From assembly GCF_000193635.1 (NCBI RefSeq), contig NZ_AEKT01000044.1, positions 20,230 to 84,229 of the forward strand: a DNA stretch of 64,000 nt, given 5' to 3'. The translations under genes and the position numbers were made by a program. This document shows positions 8,396-16,641 of the stretch, piece after piece (position 1 is the stretch's first letter; every line of letters begins with the position of its first letter). This stretch comes from Weissella cibaria KACC 11862. Its GTDB lineage: Bacteria > Bacillota > Bacilli > Lactobacillales > Lactobacillaceae. Under the pieces are notes generated by a model. That model was not told the DNA's origin, searched no databases, and saw nothing but the letters and a program-made list of their open reading frames with translations.

Positions 8396-9751
8396 ATGAA
8401 TGTAATCAAGTTTGGTGGTTCTTCCTTAGCTGAGGGCTCACAATTAGAAAAAGTTATTGCAATTATCAGCGCAGATACTGCCCGTCAAGTCGTCGTTGTA
8501 TCTGCGCCAGGCAAGCGTTTCAAGGATGACATCAAGGTTACTGATTTACTTGCAAGCTACGCGGAACAAGCAATTGCGGGGGATGATACCGTCGCCATTC
8601 AGGCCGAAATCATTAACCGATATCGTCAAATCGTCGCGTATTTCAACCTCGACGAAACCGAGATCATTGGGACCCTATCTGAACAACTGGCAAAGCTAAG
8701 TCGGGTCCACTATCCCTCGTTTGACTACTTATACGCAGCCTTTATGGGTCATGGCGAATTACTAAACGCCCAACTAATTGCCTATGTCATGCGGGGTCTT
8801 GGTCACAACGCTCGTTTCGTGTCACCAGCCGATTTAGGGATGATTGTCACTGGCACACCCCGCGCGGCTCGCATTCGCGAAGATAGTTATACGCGCTTAG
8901 CGAACTTCCAAATCGCAGCCGATGAGATTATTATCGTGCCCGGTTTTCTTGCCTATACCAATGAGGGGCTAATGGCCACCTTTTCACGTGGCGGATCTGA
9001 CATCACCGGTGCTATTTTGGCACGCGGGTTGCACGCGGATTTATATGAAAATTTCACTGATGTATCAGCAATCTATGCTGTTGATCCACACATCATTGAT
9101 CATCCAGCCGCCATCACAACGATGTCCTACCGGGAAATGCGTGAATTAGCCTACGCTGGCTTTGCGGTGTTCCACGATGAAGCGATTATTCCAGTAATTG
9201 AAGCTAATATTCCAATTAACGTGAAAAACACAAATAACCCCACGGCACCCGGCACGATGATTGTACCTGTCAAACAAGTCACCAACCCACGTCCGGTAAC
9301 TGGTATTGCGAGTGATACCCGTTTTGCGGCCCTATACTTACACCGTTATTTGCTTAATAAAGAGGTCGGCTTTACCCTACGAATTCTGGAAATTTTGGCC
9401 AAACATGGGGTTAGTTATGAGCACATGCCATCTGGTATCGATGACATGACCATTATTTTCGATAAAACGCAAATTACTGACGCAATGCGTGATGCGATTT
9501 GTGATGAAATCCAAACCACTTTAGAACCAGACCATTTGGAATGGATTGATGATTTTGCCATTATTATGGTGGTTGGTGAAGGGATGAATAATCGCATCGG
9601 CGCTTTTTCAGAAATCGCGACCCCATTATCTGACGCTGGGATTACATTACCCATGATTAACCAAGGTGCTTCCCAAATTTCACTAATGCTTGGCGTACGC
9701 GCCGAACAAGTGGACGATGCCGTCCGGGTGATTTATGACGCGGTCTTTTAA
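8396..9751 (+). CDS. lysC: Aspartate kinase
   Basis: Phosphorylates L-aspartate, the entry to lysine and threonine synthesis. The 451-residue protein has the N-terminal KFGGSSL motif, SRGGSDITG of the kinase domain and C-terminal ACT repeats (MTIIFDK and the GEGMNN region) that usually bind the feedback amino acid. The ATG at 8396 is chosen over one at 8372 because AGAGGAAA lies five bases upstream. It faces away from the lysine operon with its own promoter. Only one aspartokinase is visible here, and which amino acid inhibits it cannot be read. Confidence 0.95.
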   Translation: MNVIKFGGSSLAEGSQLEKVIAIISADTARQVVVVSAPGKRFKDDIKVTDLLASYAEQAIAGDDTVAIQAEIINRYRQIVAYFNLDETEIIGTLSEQLAKLSRVHYPSFDYLYAAFMGHGELLNAQLIAYVMRGLGHNARFVSPADLGMIVTGTPRAARIREDSYTRLANFQIAADEIIIVPGFLAYTNEGLMATFSRGGSDITGAILARGLHADLYENFTDVSAIYAVDPHIIDHPAAITTMSYREMRELAYAGFAVFHDEAIIPVIEANIPINVKNTNNPTAPGTMIVPVKQVTNPRPVTGIASDTRFAALYLHRYLLNKEVGFTLRILEILAKHGVSYEHMPSGIDDMTIIFDKTQITDAMRDAICDEIQTTLEPDHLEWIDDFAIIMVVGEGMNNRIGAFSEIATPLSDAGITLPMINQGASQISLMLGVRAEQVDDAVRVIYDAVF

Positions 9752-9773
9752 CCCCTTTGTTTGCTATTAAAAA

Positions 9774-9807
9774 AGACACCCGCAACCATAAACCGTTGCA
9801 GGTGTCT
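9774..9807. terminator. Bidirectional terminator between lysC and the 9814 gene
   Basis: AGACACC and GGTGTCT arms, extended by GCAAC/GTTGC, are flanked by A and T runs on both sides. It can stop lysC on the plus strand and the convergent minus-strand gene. Confidence 0.88.
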
Positions 9808-9813
9808 TTTTCG

Positions 9814-10824
9814 TTAAAATTGATTTTTTGCATAGTTGCGCAGATCTGATTCCAACCCTGCCGTCCGGGCAGCCGGTTTCACATCCAATGCTTCGTGAAT
9901 TTCGCCACCCTGACCAGCATAATTGGCTGATTCAGTATTAGCAATCTGCTGTAATTCAGTCAAAGAGTACGCCGCAGGATCTTGTACAAATCGTAATGAA
10001 CCATCGGCCATTTCGATTTGTTGCTCTTCCAGAGCATCCCAAAGCGACACAATCTGATCATCACGATCGAAAATTAACTCGACATGATAATCCGGTGTCA
10101 CCACCTTAACATTGCTTTGGTCTGCAACGCCTCGATTATGTAACGCCACACCAGGATGCAAAACTTCTTTGCCAGTAAACAACAACACCTTAGCTTCATA
10201 TTGGGCGCGCGTCCAATTCATGTGGCGCACAAAATCAGACACCGGCTTACCGAGATAATAGCGTAGCTGGTTGTCAAACGTTACCGTCAATTGCTTACTC
10301 GTGGCATATCGTGACCGAATACCGTTCCACGCCCGATACTTCAGACGCATCAAAAAGGCAACTCGGTTAACAAAATCCCAATAGTCTTGCAAATCCGTTT
10401 CATTTTCTAACTGCAGGTAATACAAGTTCGGCGTCATATCACGCTTAGCCCAATCACCCAAATGGGTCATTTGGACAAAATTCGTGTCGTCACGTTGCAA
10501 TCCCAACACTTGATAAAGCATCCCCAACCGATCCGTTGCCGTTGCACTACCACGGTGGAAACCTGAAATTAACATTTTCGTAAATAATGATGACCCAATC
10601 CGGTGCGCCTCATACCATTTCTGCGTTAAGACACCCGTCATCGTATCATCCGTCAGTTCAGGTGCAGTTGCCACAGCCTCAACATAAGCCGCCACCGCCT
10701 TTGGTAACCACCCGTCTGCCGTGAGTACTTCAGTCTGGCCCAAAAGTGCCGCTGACATCGCAGCCCGGTGGACGTCAACGCCCTTAGGGTTTTCTATCAG
10801 TTCGCGTGTTCGCTTAAAAAGCAT
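9814..10824 (-). CDS. Uncharacterised cytoplasmic protein (possibly DUF3114-type)
   Basis: I do not recognise a function. The 336-residue protein has no signal peptide or membrane segment. It is rich in Trp and Tyr and holds a striking conserved-looking stretch around HNRGVADQSN. From memory this resembles DUF3114 proteins of lactic acid bacteria, but I cannot verify it. The start at 10824 is supported by AAGAGGAGGT six bases upstream. It lies 34 bases after the LacI-type regulator and may share its transcript with thrB. Confidence 0.6.
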   Translation of the reverse strand: MLFKRTRELIENPKGVDVHRAAMSAALLGQTEVLTADGWLPKAVAAYVEAVATAPELTDDTMTGVLTQKWYEAHRIGSSLFTKMLISGFHRGSATATDRLGMLYQVLGLQRDDTNFVQMTHLGDWAKRDMTPNLYYLQLENETDLQDYWDFVNRVAFLMRLKYRAWNGIRSRYATSKQLTVTFDNQLRYYLGKPVSDFVRHMNWTRAQYEAKVLLFTGKEVLHPGVALHNRGVADQSNVKVVTPDYHVELIFDRDDQIVSLWDALEEQQIEMADGSLRFVQDPAAYSLTELQQIANTESANYAGQGGEIHEALDVKPAARTAGLESDLRNYAKNQF

Positions 10825-10858
10825 ATGCACACCTCCTCTTCCCACTAGCTTACCATAA

Positions 10859-11851
10859 TTAAGCAAATGGCGCAGTTGATTCACGCACAATTAGGTTCGC
10901 ATCAAACGCTGCCACCTGTCGCTCACCATCAGGTTGAGCAATACGTTGCAACACCAAATCCAAGGCTGACTTCGCAATATCCCAAACCGGTTGTTCAATT
11001 GTCGTGAGCGCTGGCCGGAAAAATTCCGCATAATCCGTATCATCATAACCAATAACCGACATTTCTGTGGGTACCTTAATACCAATCGCATTTAACCCGG
11101 AAATCAACCCAATGGCCAATTCATCATTAAGGGCAAACGCCGCGGTTGCATGCGTCACGGAAACAGCCATTGCCGCAGCGCGACCAGCGTGCTTTGTCAA
11201 ATTTCGGGTAGCCACTTCGCTCACCTTGACACCCGCTTCCGCCATCGCTTCCTTGAAGCTGGCCGTCCGATACAACAAATTATCGGTATACACTTGGTTA
11301 CCCAACAGCACCACGTGTTTGTGGCCCAATGCAATTAAATGCTCGGCTGCTTTACGGCCGCCCTGCGTATCTGATGAATAAACCGCATCAGCATCTTCCA
11401 ACTCATCATGATTTTCCAAGACAACCATCGCGATGCCGCGACGCTTCAAGCTTCGAGCAACGGCGGGTGGATTTGACAGTTGACTCGCCACCACAATGCC
11501 TTGGACCCCTGCGGCAACTAACGTCTCAACCGTTTGATCAGCGGTTGCCGTTTCAGCAGTCATAATCGATAGTGACACATTATCAGGCAAACCTTCCTGC
11601 ATGCGTTGCACAATATCTCCAAAGTAAGGATTTCGCAAACTTGGCACCAGCACACCAATCATCGTTGTCGTCCCGCGCTTTAAACTACGGGCACTGGCGT
11701 TTGGTACATAGCCGACTTCATCACGTGCTGCAAAGACCTTCTGCTTGGTTGCATCCGAAAAACGCTCCCCTTTACCGTTTAACACTTGTGACACAGTTGC
11801 AATTGAAACGCCTGCCAAATTTGCAACGTCTCGAATTGACGCCTTCCCCAT
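10859..11851 (-). CDS. LacI family transcriptional regulator
   Basis: The 330-residue repressor has the N-terminal helix-turn-helix and hinge (IRDVANLAGVSIATVSQVLNG), ending in PNASARSLKRG. A periplasmic-binding-protein-like effector domain starts at IGVLVPSLRNPYFGD. AAGGAG precedes the ATG. It lies 14 bases after thrB and in front of an unknown gene, with no sugar transport genes near, so the effector cannot be inferred. A CpG-centred palindrome at 12877-12884 upstream of thrB is a candidate operator. Confidence 0.9.
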   Translation of the reverse strand: MGKASIRDVANLAGVSIATVSQVLNGKGERFSDATKQKVFAARDEVGYVPNASARSLKRGTTTMIGVLVPSLRNPYFGDIVQRMQEGLPDNVSLSIMTAETATADQTVETLVAAGVQGIVVASQLSNPPAVARSLKRRGIAMVVLENHDELEDADAVYSSDTQGGRKAAEHLIALGHKHVVLLGNQVYTDNLLYRTASFKEAMAEAGVKVSEVATRNLTKHAGRAAAMAVSVTHATAAFALNDELAIGLISGLNAIGIKVPTEMSVIGYDDTDYAEFFRPALTTIEQPVWDIAKSALDLVLQRIAQPDGERQVAAFDANLIVRESTAPFA

Positions 11852-11865
11852 TATCCGTCTCCTTC

Positions 11866-12720
11866 TTAATTCACACTCATCCCCGTGTTTGCAATATCAA
11901 CCACTTCAAACTTACCTGGCAACGCCAAGTAAGCCAACACATCCAATAAATCATTGACTTTATCTGGTGCCACCAGCGTCACAATTGCCGGTCCAGCACC
12001 AGCCAAGACCGTTCCGTAAACCTCTAGTGCGTGTGACGCTTGCCGAATCTTGGCTAATTCCGGTACCTCAGCCTGACGGGCCGTATCTAATCCGGCGGTC
12101 TCCAGCAATTGCCCAGCAAGGACCACTTGCTGATTCTGCCATGCAGCTAGCAACATGTTACCCGCCGCTGCTGTCGCCATAGCCGCTGCTTGCGAGAATT
12201 GCTCGGGCCGATGGGTCGCCACCTCACGTTGATACTCAGGTAAGTAAATGACCGCTTGGTAAGCTGGTGCAACAACCCCACTCGCAAAAACGTTACCCGC
12301 TTCTAGATAACTCACTGTCACGCCACCCAGTAGCGCGGCAGTCACGTTGGCTGGTTGACCTTCAGTACGTGCTGCCAACGTTAATTTCGTATAGTCGTCT
12401 AAATCCAGTTCACCCAATTGGTTAGCTAACTCTATTGCGGCCAGCAACGCAGCCGTTGAAGAGCCCAACCCTTGACGGAGTGGAATATCCGACGTTACGC
12501 GAATCCGATGTGGCGTTATATTGGGATATAAGTTTTGGGCAACAGCAACGATATAATTGGTGGCATCCGTCGGAATCGTCTCACCTAAATTGTGTTCGAC
12601 CAACCAGACATCATTGGCTGAAATAACTTCAAGCGTTAAATAGCGATCGAGCGCAATACCAATTGACGCGACGCCGGGACCGAAATCCCCTAATGTTGCA
12701 GGTACTTTTATTGTTATCAT
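11866..12720 (-). CDS. thrB: Homoserine kinase (GHMP family)
   Basis: Would phosphorylate L-homoserine on the way to threonine. The 284-residue protein has the substrate motif VPATLGDFGPG, a variant of the usual PATSANLGPG, the phosphate loop PLRQGLGSSTA and a C-terminal GAGPAIV motif. The start at 12720 follows AAAGAGA; the track-type extension upstream overlaps the promoter. Neither hom nor thrC is adjacent, which is unusual, and a LacI regulator follows after 14 bases. The changed N-terminal motif leaves some doubt on substrate. Confidence 0.75.
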   Translation of the reverse strand: MITIKVPATLGDFGPGVASIGIALDRYLTLEVISANDVWLVEHNLGETIPTDATNYIVAVAQNLYPNITPHRIRVTSDIPLRQGLGSSTAALLAAIELANQLGELDLDDYTKLTLAARTEGQPANVTAALLGGVTVSYLEAGNVFASGVVAPAYQAVIYLPEYQREVATHRPEQFSQAAAMATAAAGNMLLAAWQNQQVVLAGQLLETAGLDTARQAEVPELAKIRQASHALEVYGTVLAGAGPAIVTLVAPDKVNDLLDVLAYLALPGKFEVVDIANTGMSVN

Positions 12721-12755
12721 GCGGGTCTCTTTCTTCGTAAAATTACTTTGTAAAC

Positions 12756-12784
12756 ATTTTACCAAGTTTTACTAAAAATGACAG
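12756..12784 (-). promoter_or_regulatory. Promoter of thrB
   Basis: On the minus strand CTGTCA (12779-12784), 17 bases, then TAAAAT (12756-12761). The -10 is good and the -35 matches four of six consensus bases. Confidence 0.6.
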
Positions 12785-12960
12785 CCCCCTCAATTAGAGT
12801 TTGTTCTTAATTTATTAAGAAATCCGTGCAAGTTTCCCATCACAACGGCCATTATTAGACATAAAACTAACAATTGAAACGTTTAAACCTAAATATTTTC
12901 GTTATTTAACATTTTACTTACGATATCACCCCACTTTTCCTGCCACCAATCAATAAATTG
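12785..12960. other. AT-rich divergent region between thrB and folT
   Basis: No open frame of note. It holds the palindrome AAACGTTT at 12877-12884 (within TTGAAACGTTTAAAC), which has the central CpG typical of LacI-family operators, and little else I can interpret. Confidence 0.4.
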
Positions 12961-12963
12961 CGC

Positions 12964-12969
12964 TATAAT
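12964..12969 (+). promoter_or_regulatory. -10 element of the folT transcript
   Basis: A perfect TATAAT. The region 17 bases upstream (TGCCAC) is a poor -35. A start near 12976 would begin the transcript just before the THF riboswitch. Confidence 0.6.
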
Positions 12970-12981
12970 AAATCACGTAAC

Positions 12982-13080
12982 AGATGCAGGGTAGACTTTG
13001 GTGCGTTAAGTGCCGTGGAAACGGAATGTGGGCCACGGACGAAGGACAACGTGTTCGCGATACCATCGTCACATTCACTG
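12982..13080 (+). promoter_or_regulatory. Tetrahydrofolate (THF) riboswitch
   Basis: The segment carries the conserved block GGTGCGTTAAGTG, a CCGTGG/CCACGG arm enclosing GGAATGTGGG, and the ACGAA junction that follows, matching the THF riboswitch pattern known upstream of folate transport and synthesis genes in Firmicutes. It lies directly ahead of a FolT-like transporter, which agrees with the ligand. Confidence 0.88.
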
Positions 13081-13091
13081 TAAGAAGTGAA

Positions 13092-13114
13092 ACCCTCCAA
13101 ATACTAAAGGAGGT
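13092..13114 (+). promoter_or_regulatory. Ribosome-site sequestering hairpin of folT
   Basis: CCTCC at 13094-13098 can pair with GGAGG of the ribosome binding site at 13110-13114 across a short AT-rich loop. This suggests that the THF riboswitch acts on translation start rather than on termination. Confidence 0.65.
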
Positions 13115-13123
13115 GTTTTCGAT

Positions 13124-13672
13124 ATGAAGACATTAAGTTACGCATTACCTCGTCTGCGCACGACGCAGCTTGCATTATTGGGCATTCTGATGGCCCTCGA
13201 AATCGTTATCGGTCGCTTTACATTTGGCCCAGCTTCTGTGAAGGTTGGCTTCACATTTATCGTCGTTGGCTTGATTGCAAAGTGGTATGGTCCTTATTGG
13301 GGCATGATTGTTGCCTTTTTTAACGACTTTCTATCAACGATGATTAGTGGCTATAGCTACTTTTGGGGATTCGCCGTTTCAGCATTAGTCGGTGCTGCCA
13401 TTTACGGCTTCGCTTTTTATGGGCGCGAACACATTAGTTGGTTACGGGTCATTGTTACCGTTATCTTGGTCCTATTCTTGGTTAACGCCGTTTTGAATAC
13501 CCTTTGGATTGTGATCATGGGTGGCATGACGGATCCTAAGGCAATTACATCACTCCTTTGGGTTCGTGGCATTAAGCAAATTATTTTCTTGCCAATTCAA
13601 GCGATTATCCTGTATTTTTTCTTGAATCACCCAACGCTTGAGCAAATGCGCGAACGCCTATTATTCAAGTAA
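13124..13672 (+). CDS. folT: Folate-specific substrate-binding component of an ECF transporter
   Basis: Integral membrane S component (182 residues, about five to six helices) that binds folate outside the cell and works with a shared energising module (EcfA, EcfA' and EcfT) encoded elsewhere. The N-terminal region LGILMALEIVIGRFTFG and the following VGFTFI segment fit the FolT group. AGGAGG lies at 13109-13114. The THF riboswitch just upstream is the strongest evidence for folate. A terminator follows at 13683-13716. Confidence 0.9.
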   Translation: MKTLSYALPRLRTTQLALLGILMALEIVIGRFTFGPASVKVGFTFIVVGLIAKWYGPYWGMIVAFFNDFLSTMISGYSYFWGFAVSALVGAAIYGFAFYGREHISWLRVIVTVILVLFLVNAVLNTLWIVIMGGMTDPKAITSLLWVRGIKQIIFLPIQAIILYFFLNHPTLEQMRERLLFK

Positions 13673-13682
13673 TAACTGAGTA

Positions 13683-13716
13683 AAAACCCCAGCTTTGAAT
13701 TTAAAAGCTGGGGTTT
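13683..13716. terminator. Terminator after folT
   Basis: AAACCCCAGCTTT pairs with AAAGCTGGGGTTT around a short AT loop; A and T runs on both sides allow use in both directions, so it also serves the convergent gene at 13734-14048. Confidence 0.88.
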
Positions 13717-13733
13717 ATTAGTTTGGTTAGTTT

Positions 13734-14048
13734 TTAGTAACTCTGATGAACAGCTAGTCCAATTTCACGACAAGCTGCTTCAAACCGATTCGCAAACTTA
13801 TTCCGCTCATCCGCCGTCGCAAATTTAAGCGCAAATTCTTCATAGATACTGCCACAACCAATGCGGTAGATACAACTGTCATAGACCCGCCCGACAAATA
13901 TCGGACCGTTCTTTGTCATCGTTGCCTCAACCGCTCCTTGCAGCAGCTTTGCCGTCTGCACCGGCATTTCCCGGGTGCTTTGCATCAGGGTGTGTAACTT
14001 TTGCACACCCACTAACTTGTTTCCTTGGCGAATCTCGTTTCCTCGCAT
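13734..14048 (-). CDS. Small uncharacterised protein
   Basis: I do not recognise this 104-residue protein. It is soluble, with no signal or membrane segment, and holds the segment RIGCGSIYEEFALKF near the middle. The start at 14048 is chosen because GGAGG lies five bases upstream; an in-frame TTG further upstream contains that GGAGG within its own coding sequence. It stands alone between folT (convergent) and the MntR-like gene (divergent). Confidence 0.6.
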   Translation of the reverse strand: MRGNEIRQGNKLVGVQKLHTLMQSTREMPVQTAKLLQGAVEATMTKNGPIFVGRVYDSCIYRIGCGSIYEEFALKFATADERNKFANRFEAACREIGLAVHQSY

Positions 14049-14182
14049 TTGGGCCTCCAAAACGTGTTATCTGACGGACGTCAGAGTGATTTAATTGACA
14101 ATTAATTATACCATGTAATTTTATTTTAATGCTGATTAAAAATATTTTAGTCAACCAGTTAACCCTATTATCAAACCCCACG

Positions 14183-14191
14183 TGTTATAAT
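14183..14191 (+). promoter_or_regulatory. Extended -10 promoter of the MntR-like gene
   Basis: TGTTATAAT gives a perfect TATAAT at 14186-14191 with the TG extension; no clear -35 is seen. The leader to the ATG at 14232 is about 34 bases. Confidence 0.6.
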
Positions 14192-14231
14192 GAACACACG
14201 AAACATTTCAAACAAAAAAAGGACTGCTATT

Positions 14232-14888
14232 ATGAGCGAATCAATTTCAAAAACCCAGTATCTCCAAACTATTTTGGAGCTCAGCAGTGGGGATGAAACA
14301 ACTAAGATTTCAAATAACCAAATCGCTGAACATTTGAATGTAACGCCTTCTTCAGTATCAAACATGCTGGCAAAGTTGCAAGAAGCTGGCGAAGTTGACG
14401 TTGTGCCATACTACGGGGTAACACTAACTGAACCTGGTCGACAAACAGCGTTGCGCTTGATTCGATCACACCGTCTGATTGAAACCTTCGGTGCCACAAA
14501 GCTCGGGCTGTCGATTTCAGAAGCGCACTTCAACGCTGACAATTTGGATCACGATGCTGATGTTGAATTTGTTGACGCCCTTGAACGTTTCTTAGATTTC
14601 CCAAAGTACAGCCCCCACGGCCTACTAATTCCTGACGCCAACTTTAATTATGAACAAGAGAAGTTGCGTACTTTGCGTGAAGCCAAGGATTTAGAAACCG
14701 TTACGTTAAACAGTTTCACTGAAGATTTGGAATTACTACAATATGTCGAAACGGTTGGCCTTGAACTAGGGACAACTTGGACAATCAAGGAACGCCTGCC
14801 ATTTGATGGCCCACTTGTATTGTCAGATGGTTCACGTGATGTGCAAGTCACGCAACACGCTGCCGACTTTATTTTTATTAACGATTAA
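14232..14888 (+). CDS. DtxR/MntR family metal-dependent regulator
   Basis: Probably represses manganese or iron uptake when the metal is bound. The 218-residue protein has an N-terminal winged helix (NNQIAEHLNVTPSSVSNMLAKLQ), the dimerisation region HRLIETF and EFVDALERFLDFPKYSPHG, and a C-terminal SH3-like FeoA domain from about residue 145. The ATG at 14232 is preceded by AAAAGGA. No metal transporter is adjacent, so targets lie elsewhere. Lactic acid bacteria favour manganese, which makes an MntR role likely. Confidence 0.85.
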   Translation: MSESISKTQYLQTILELSSGDETTKISNNQIAEHLNVTPSSVSNMLAKLQEAGEVDVVPYYGVTLTEPGRQTALRLIRSHRLIETFGATKLGLSISEAHFNADNLDHDADVEFVDALERFLDFPKYSPHGLLIPDANFNYEQEKLRTLREAKDLETVTLNSFTEDLELLQYVETVGLELGTTWTIKERLPFDGPLVLSDGSRDVQVTQHAADFIFIND

Positions 14889-14891
14889 CAG

Positions 14892-14926
14892 AAAAAGCGG
14901 ATGAGACTAAATCTCATCCGCTTTTT
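14892..14926. terminator. Bidirectional terminator
   Basis: AAAAAGCGGATGAGA pairs with TCTCATCCGCTTTTT around a five-base loop; it separates the MntR-like gene and the convergent sortase gene. Confidence 0.9.
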
Positions 14927-14933
14927 GTTTGAC

Positions 14934-15659
14934 TTACTTAATCCAACGATTATCTGCTGTAAATGCTGTTTGAATTGACTTAGGCGTCTTATCCCAAGCT
15001 GTTGTCCGTTCAAGTTCGCCGCGCATCATCACACGCCCGCGTTCAGCCGTATAATCACATGTAATCAACGTCACCAACTTCTTACCAGCTACTGGATACA
15101 CCCAATCAACATCGGTCGGCTTAATAACTTTAAAGTCAACGGCCCGATACTCGTAAACGTGATTCATATCCGTTAAATAAATTTTCTGACCGACTGCACC
15201 CTTGTAGTAAATTGGTGAAAACAACACATCGCGGCCAGAGTCGCCTTGAATGAAGTGACTGGCAAGCGCATAGTTACCTTCACCCATGGTTTGATCAGGA
15301 AACATCGTCCCCGCCCCTAATGATAGATTTAAATCAGTTGTCCCATTTGAAATTGGCACCGATAGACCAATCTCAGGAATCGCGACAAACCCAATAAAAT
15401 TAATCTTTCCCGCGTTCACTCGGGCAGCCAGTACCTGTTGCGCCGTTAATGACCCAACCTTTTGCCAATCATAGTTAGCCGTTTTCTTTTCAGCCGCCCC
15501 CTTCTTAATGGACGTCTTCGTCACCTCTGGTTCGTACGTCTTTAACGCGACATTTGCAATCTGATTATGAAAAATCAACAGCAAAGAAATAAGTAGCAGC
15601 ACAACAAATATGACCGCTCGTAGCCAGGCCCCCACGCGCCGTTTCTTTTTTTCTGTCAT
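14934..15659 (-). CDS. srtA: Class A sortase
   Basis: Membrane-anchored transpeptidase that cuts LPXTG-type signals and attaches surface proteins to peptidoglycan. The 241-residue protein has a basic N-terminus, one membrane segment at about residues 11-31, the catalytic His in ALASHF, the nucleophile Cys in TLITCDYT and the Arg in RGRVMM. A conspicuous AAAGGTGGGG precedes the ATG. It appears to be a single gene with its regulator-like neighbours upstream on the same strand. Confidence 0.92.
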   Translation of the reverse strand: MTEKKKRRVGAWLRAVIFVVLLLISLLLIFHNQIANVALKTYEPEVTKTSIKKGAAEKKTANYDWQKVGSLTAQQVLAARVNAGKINFIGFVAIPEIGLSVPISNGTTDLNLSLGAGTMFPDQTMGEGNYALASHFIQGDSGRDVLFSPIYYKGAVGQKIYLTDMNHVYEYRAVDFKVIKPTDVDWVYPVAGKKLVTLITCDYTAERGRVMMRGELERTTAWDKTPKSIQTAFTADNRWIK

Positions 15660-15759
15660 TATCCCCCCACCTTTCTTTTCCCATTATAACCATTTGAAAC
15701 CATCAAAATAAGACGCAGACGTGTCCAAATTCATAAGACAATTGACAAACATTGCACCT

Positions 15760-16641
15760 TTAGTCCTTTGCAAATGTCATTTTTTCAAACCATGCAAACT
15801 GCGACTGGAACGTCTTGATTTCACCGTCCGCATAAAAATAGTCTATATCCGCCAACAATTCAGCCACCGCGGTTGTGTACGCCGAATCATCACACGCACC
15901 ATCATAGCGGGTTAGCAACAGCTGAATAAACTTGATGTAGATCAATGCCGAATAATTTGTCGCAAAGGTAAACCGTTGCACAATCGATCGTAAAGCGCTG
16001 ACAAACAGTCGTGAATCGTGTCCACTCGCAACTCGCTGTAATAGATTAAAGATTAAACCATTAATCTTTAATTCATGATGTCTGGTTGAGAAAAAACGAC
16101 TACGCACATTAATTTTAACGATTTTTTCAAGTACAGGCACGGTTATTTCTGGTGACAAGTATGGTAACGCACATTGGGTTAATTCCAATTCATAACGTGT
16201 CCAAAAAGGTAACGCCAATAATTCTGTGAATACCACCGTGGCTTGGCGTTGCTTTTCATCGTCACGATCTGTGTTTTGCCGGAAATAGAGCATCCATGTT
16301 AGCCAGCCATAGTGACGGTAGCCGGTTTGCTCTTGCAATTGTTGAATTTCAGCCTGAATAACCGCACCGCCGTCATAGTCTGTAACCGACAATTGTTTAA
16401 TGCGTTCAGCTAGTAGTCTGAACGTTGTATCTTCTGGAATAATCAATTCTGCCAATTCTGTTTCAGTCAGCCCTAATCCATAGACTAAATGATAAAAATC
16501 GGTGATTTCAATATCCGCATCTCCTTTGACAAAGCGATAATACGTCGCCCGGTTCAAACCAGAGTACGTTAACAATTGTGTTAATGGTATGTTTTTAGCT
16601 TTGCGAATATCGTTAATTACTTGGCCTACATGATCAGTCAT
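15760..16641 (-). CDS. HTH regulator with helical C-terminal domain, second of a tandem pair
   Basis: The 293-residue protein starts with a helix-turn-helix of XRE/Rgg style (LLTYSGLNRATYYRFVKGD, then a helix around LVYGLG). The rest is helical and lacks membrane segments, like TPR-type peptide-binding domains of RRNPP regulators. Its ATG overlaps the end of the upstream regulator by eight bases, so the pair is translationally coupled. No target gene can be named. Sortase follows downstream. The SxxxYYRxxxG recognition pattern recurs in two other proteins of this window. Confidence 0.75.
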   Translation of the reverse strand: MTDHVGQVINDIRKAKNIPLTQLLTYSGLNRATYYRFVKGDADIEITDFYHLVYGLGLTETELAELIIPEDTTFRLLAERIKQLSVTDYDGGAVIQAEIQQLQEQTGYRHYGWLTWMLYFRQNTDRDDEKQRQATVVFTELLALPFWTRYELELTQCALPYLSPEITVPVLEKIVKINVRSRFFSTRHHELKINGLIFNLLQRVASGHDSRLFVSALRSIVQRFTFATNYSALIYIKFIQLLLTRYDGACDDSAYTTAVAELLADIDYFYADGEIKTFQSQFAWFEKMTFAKD

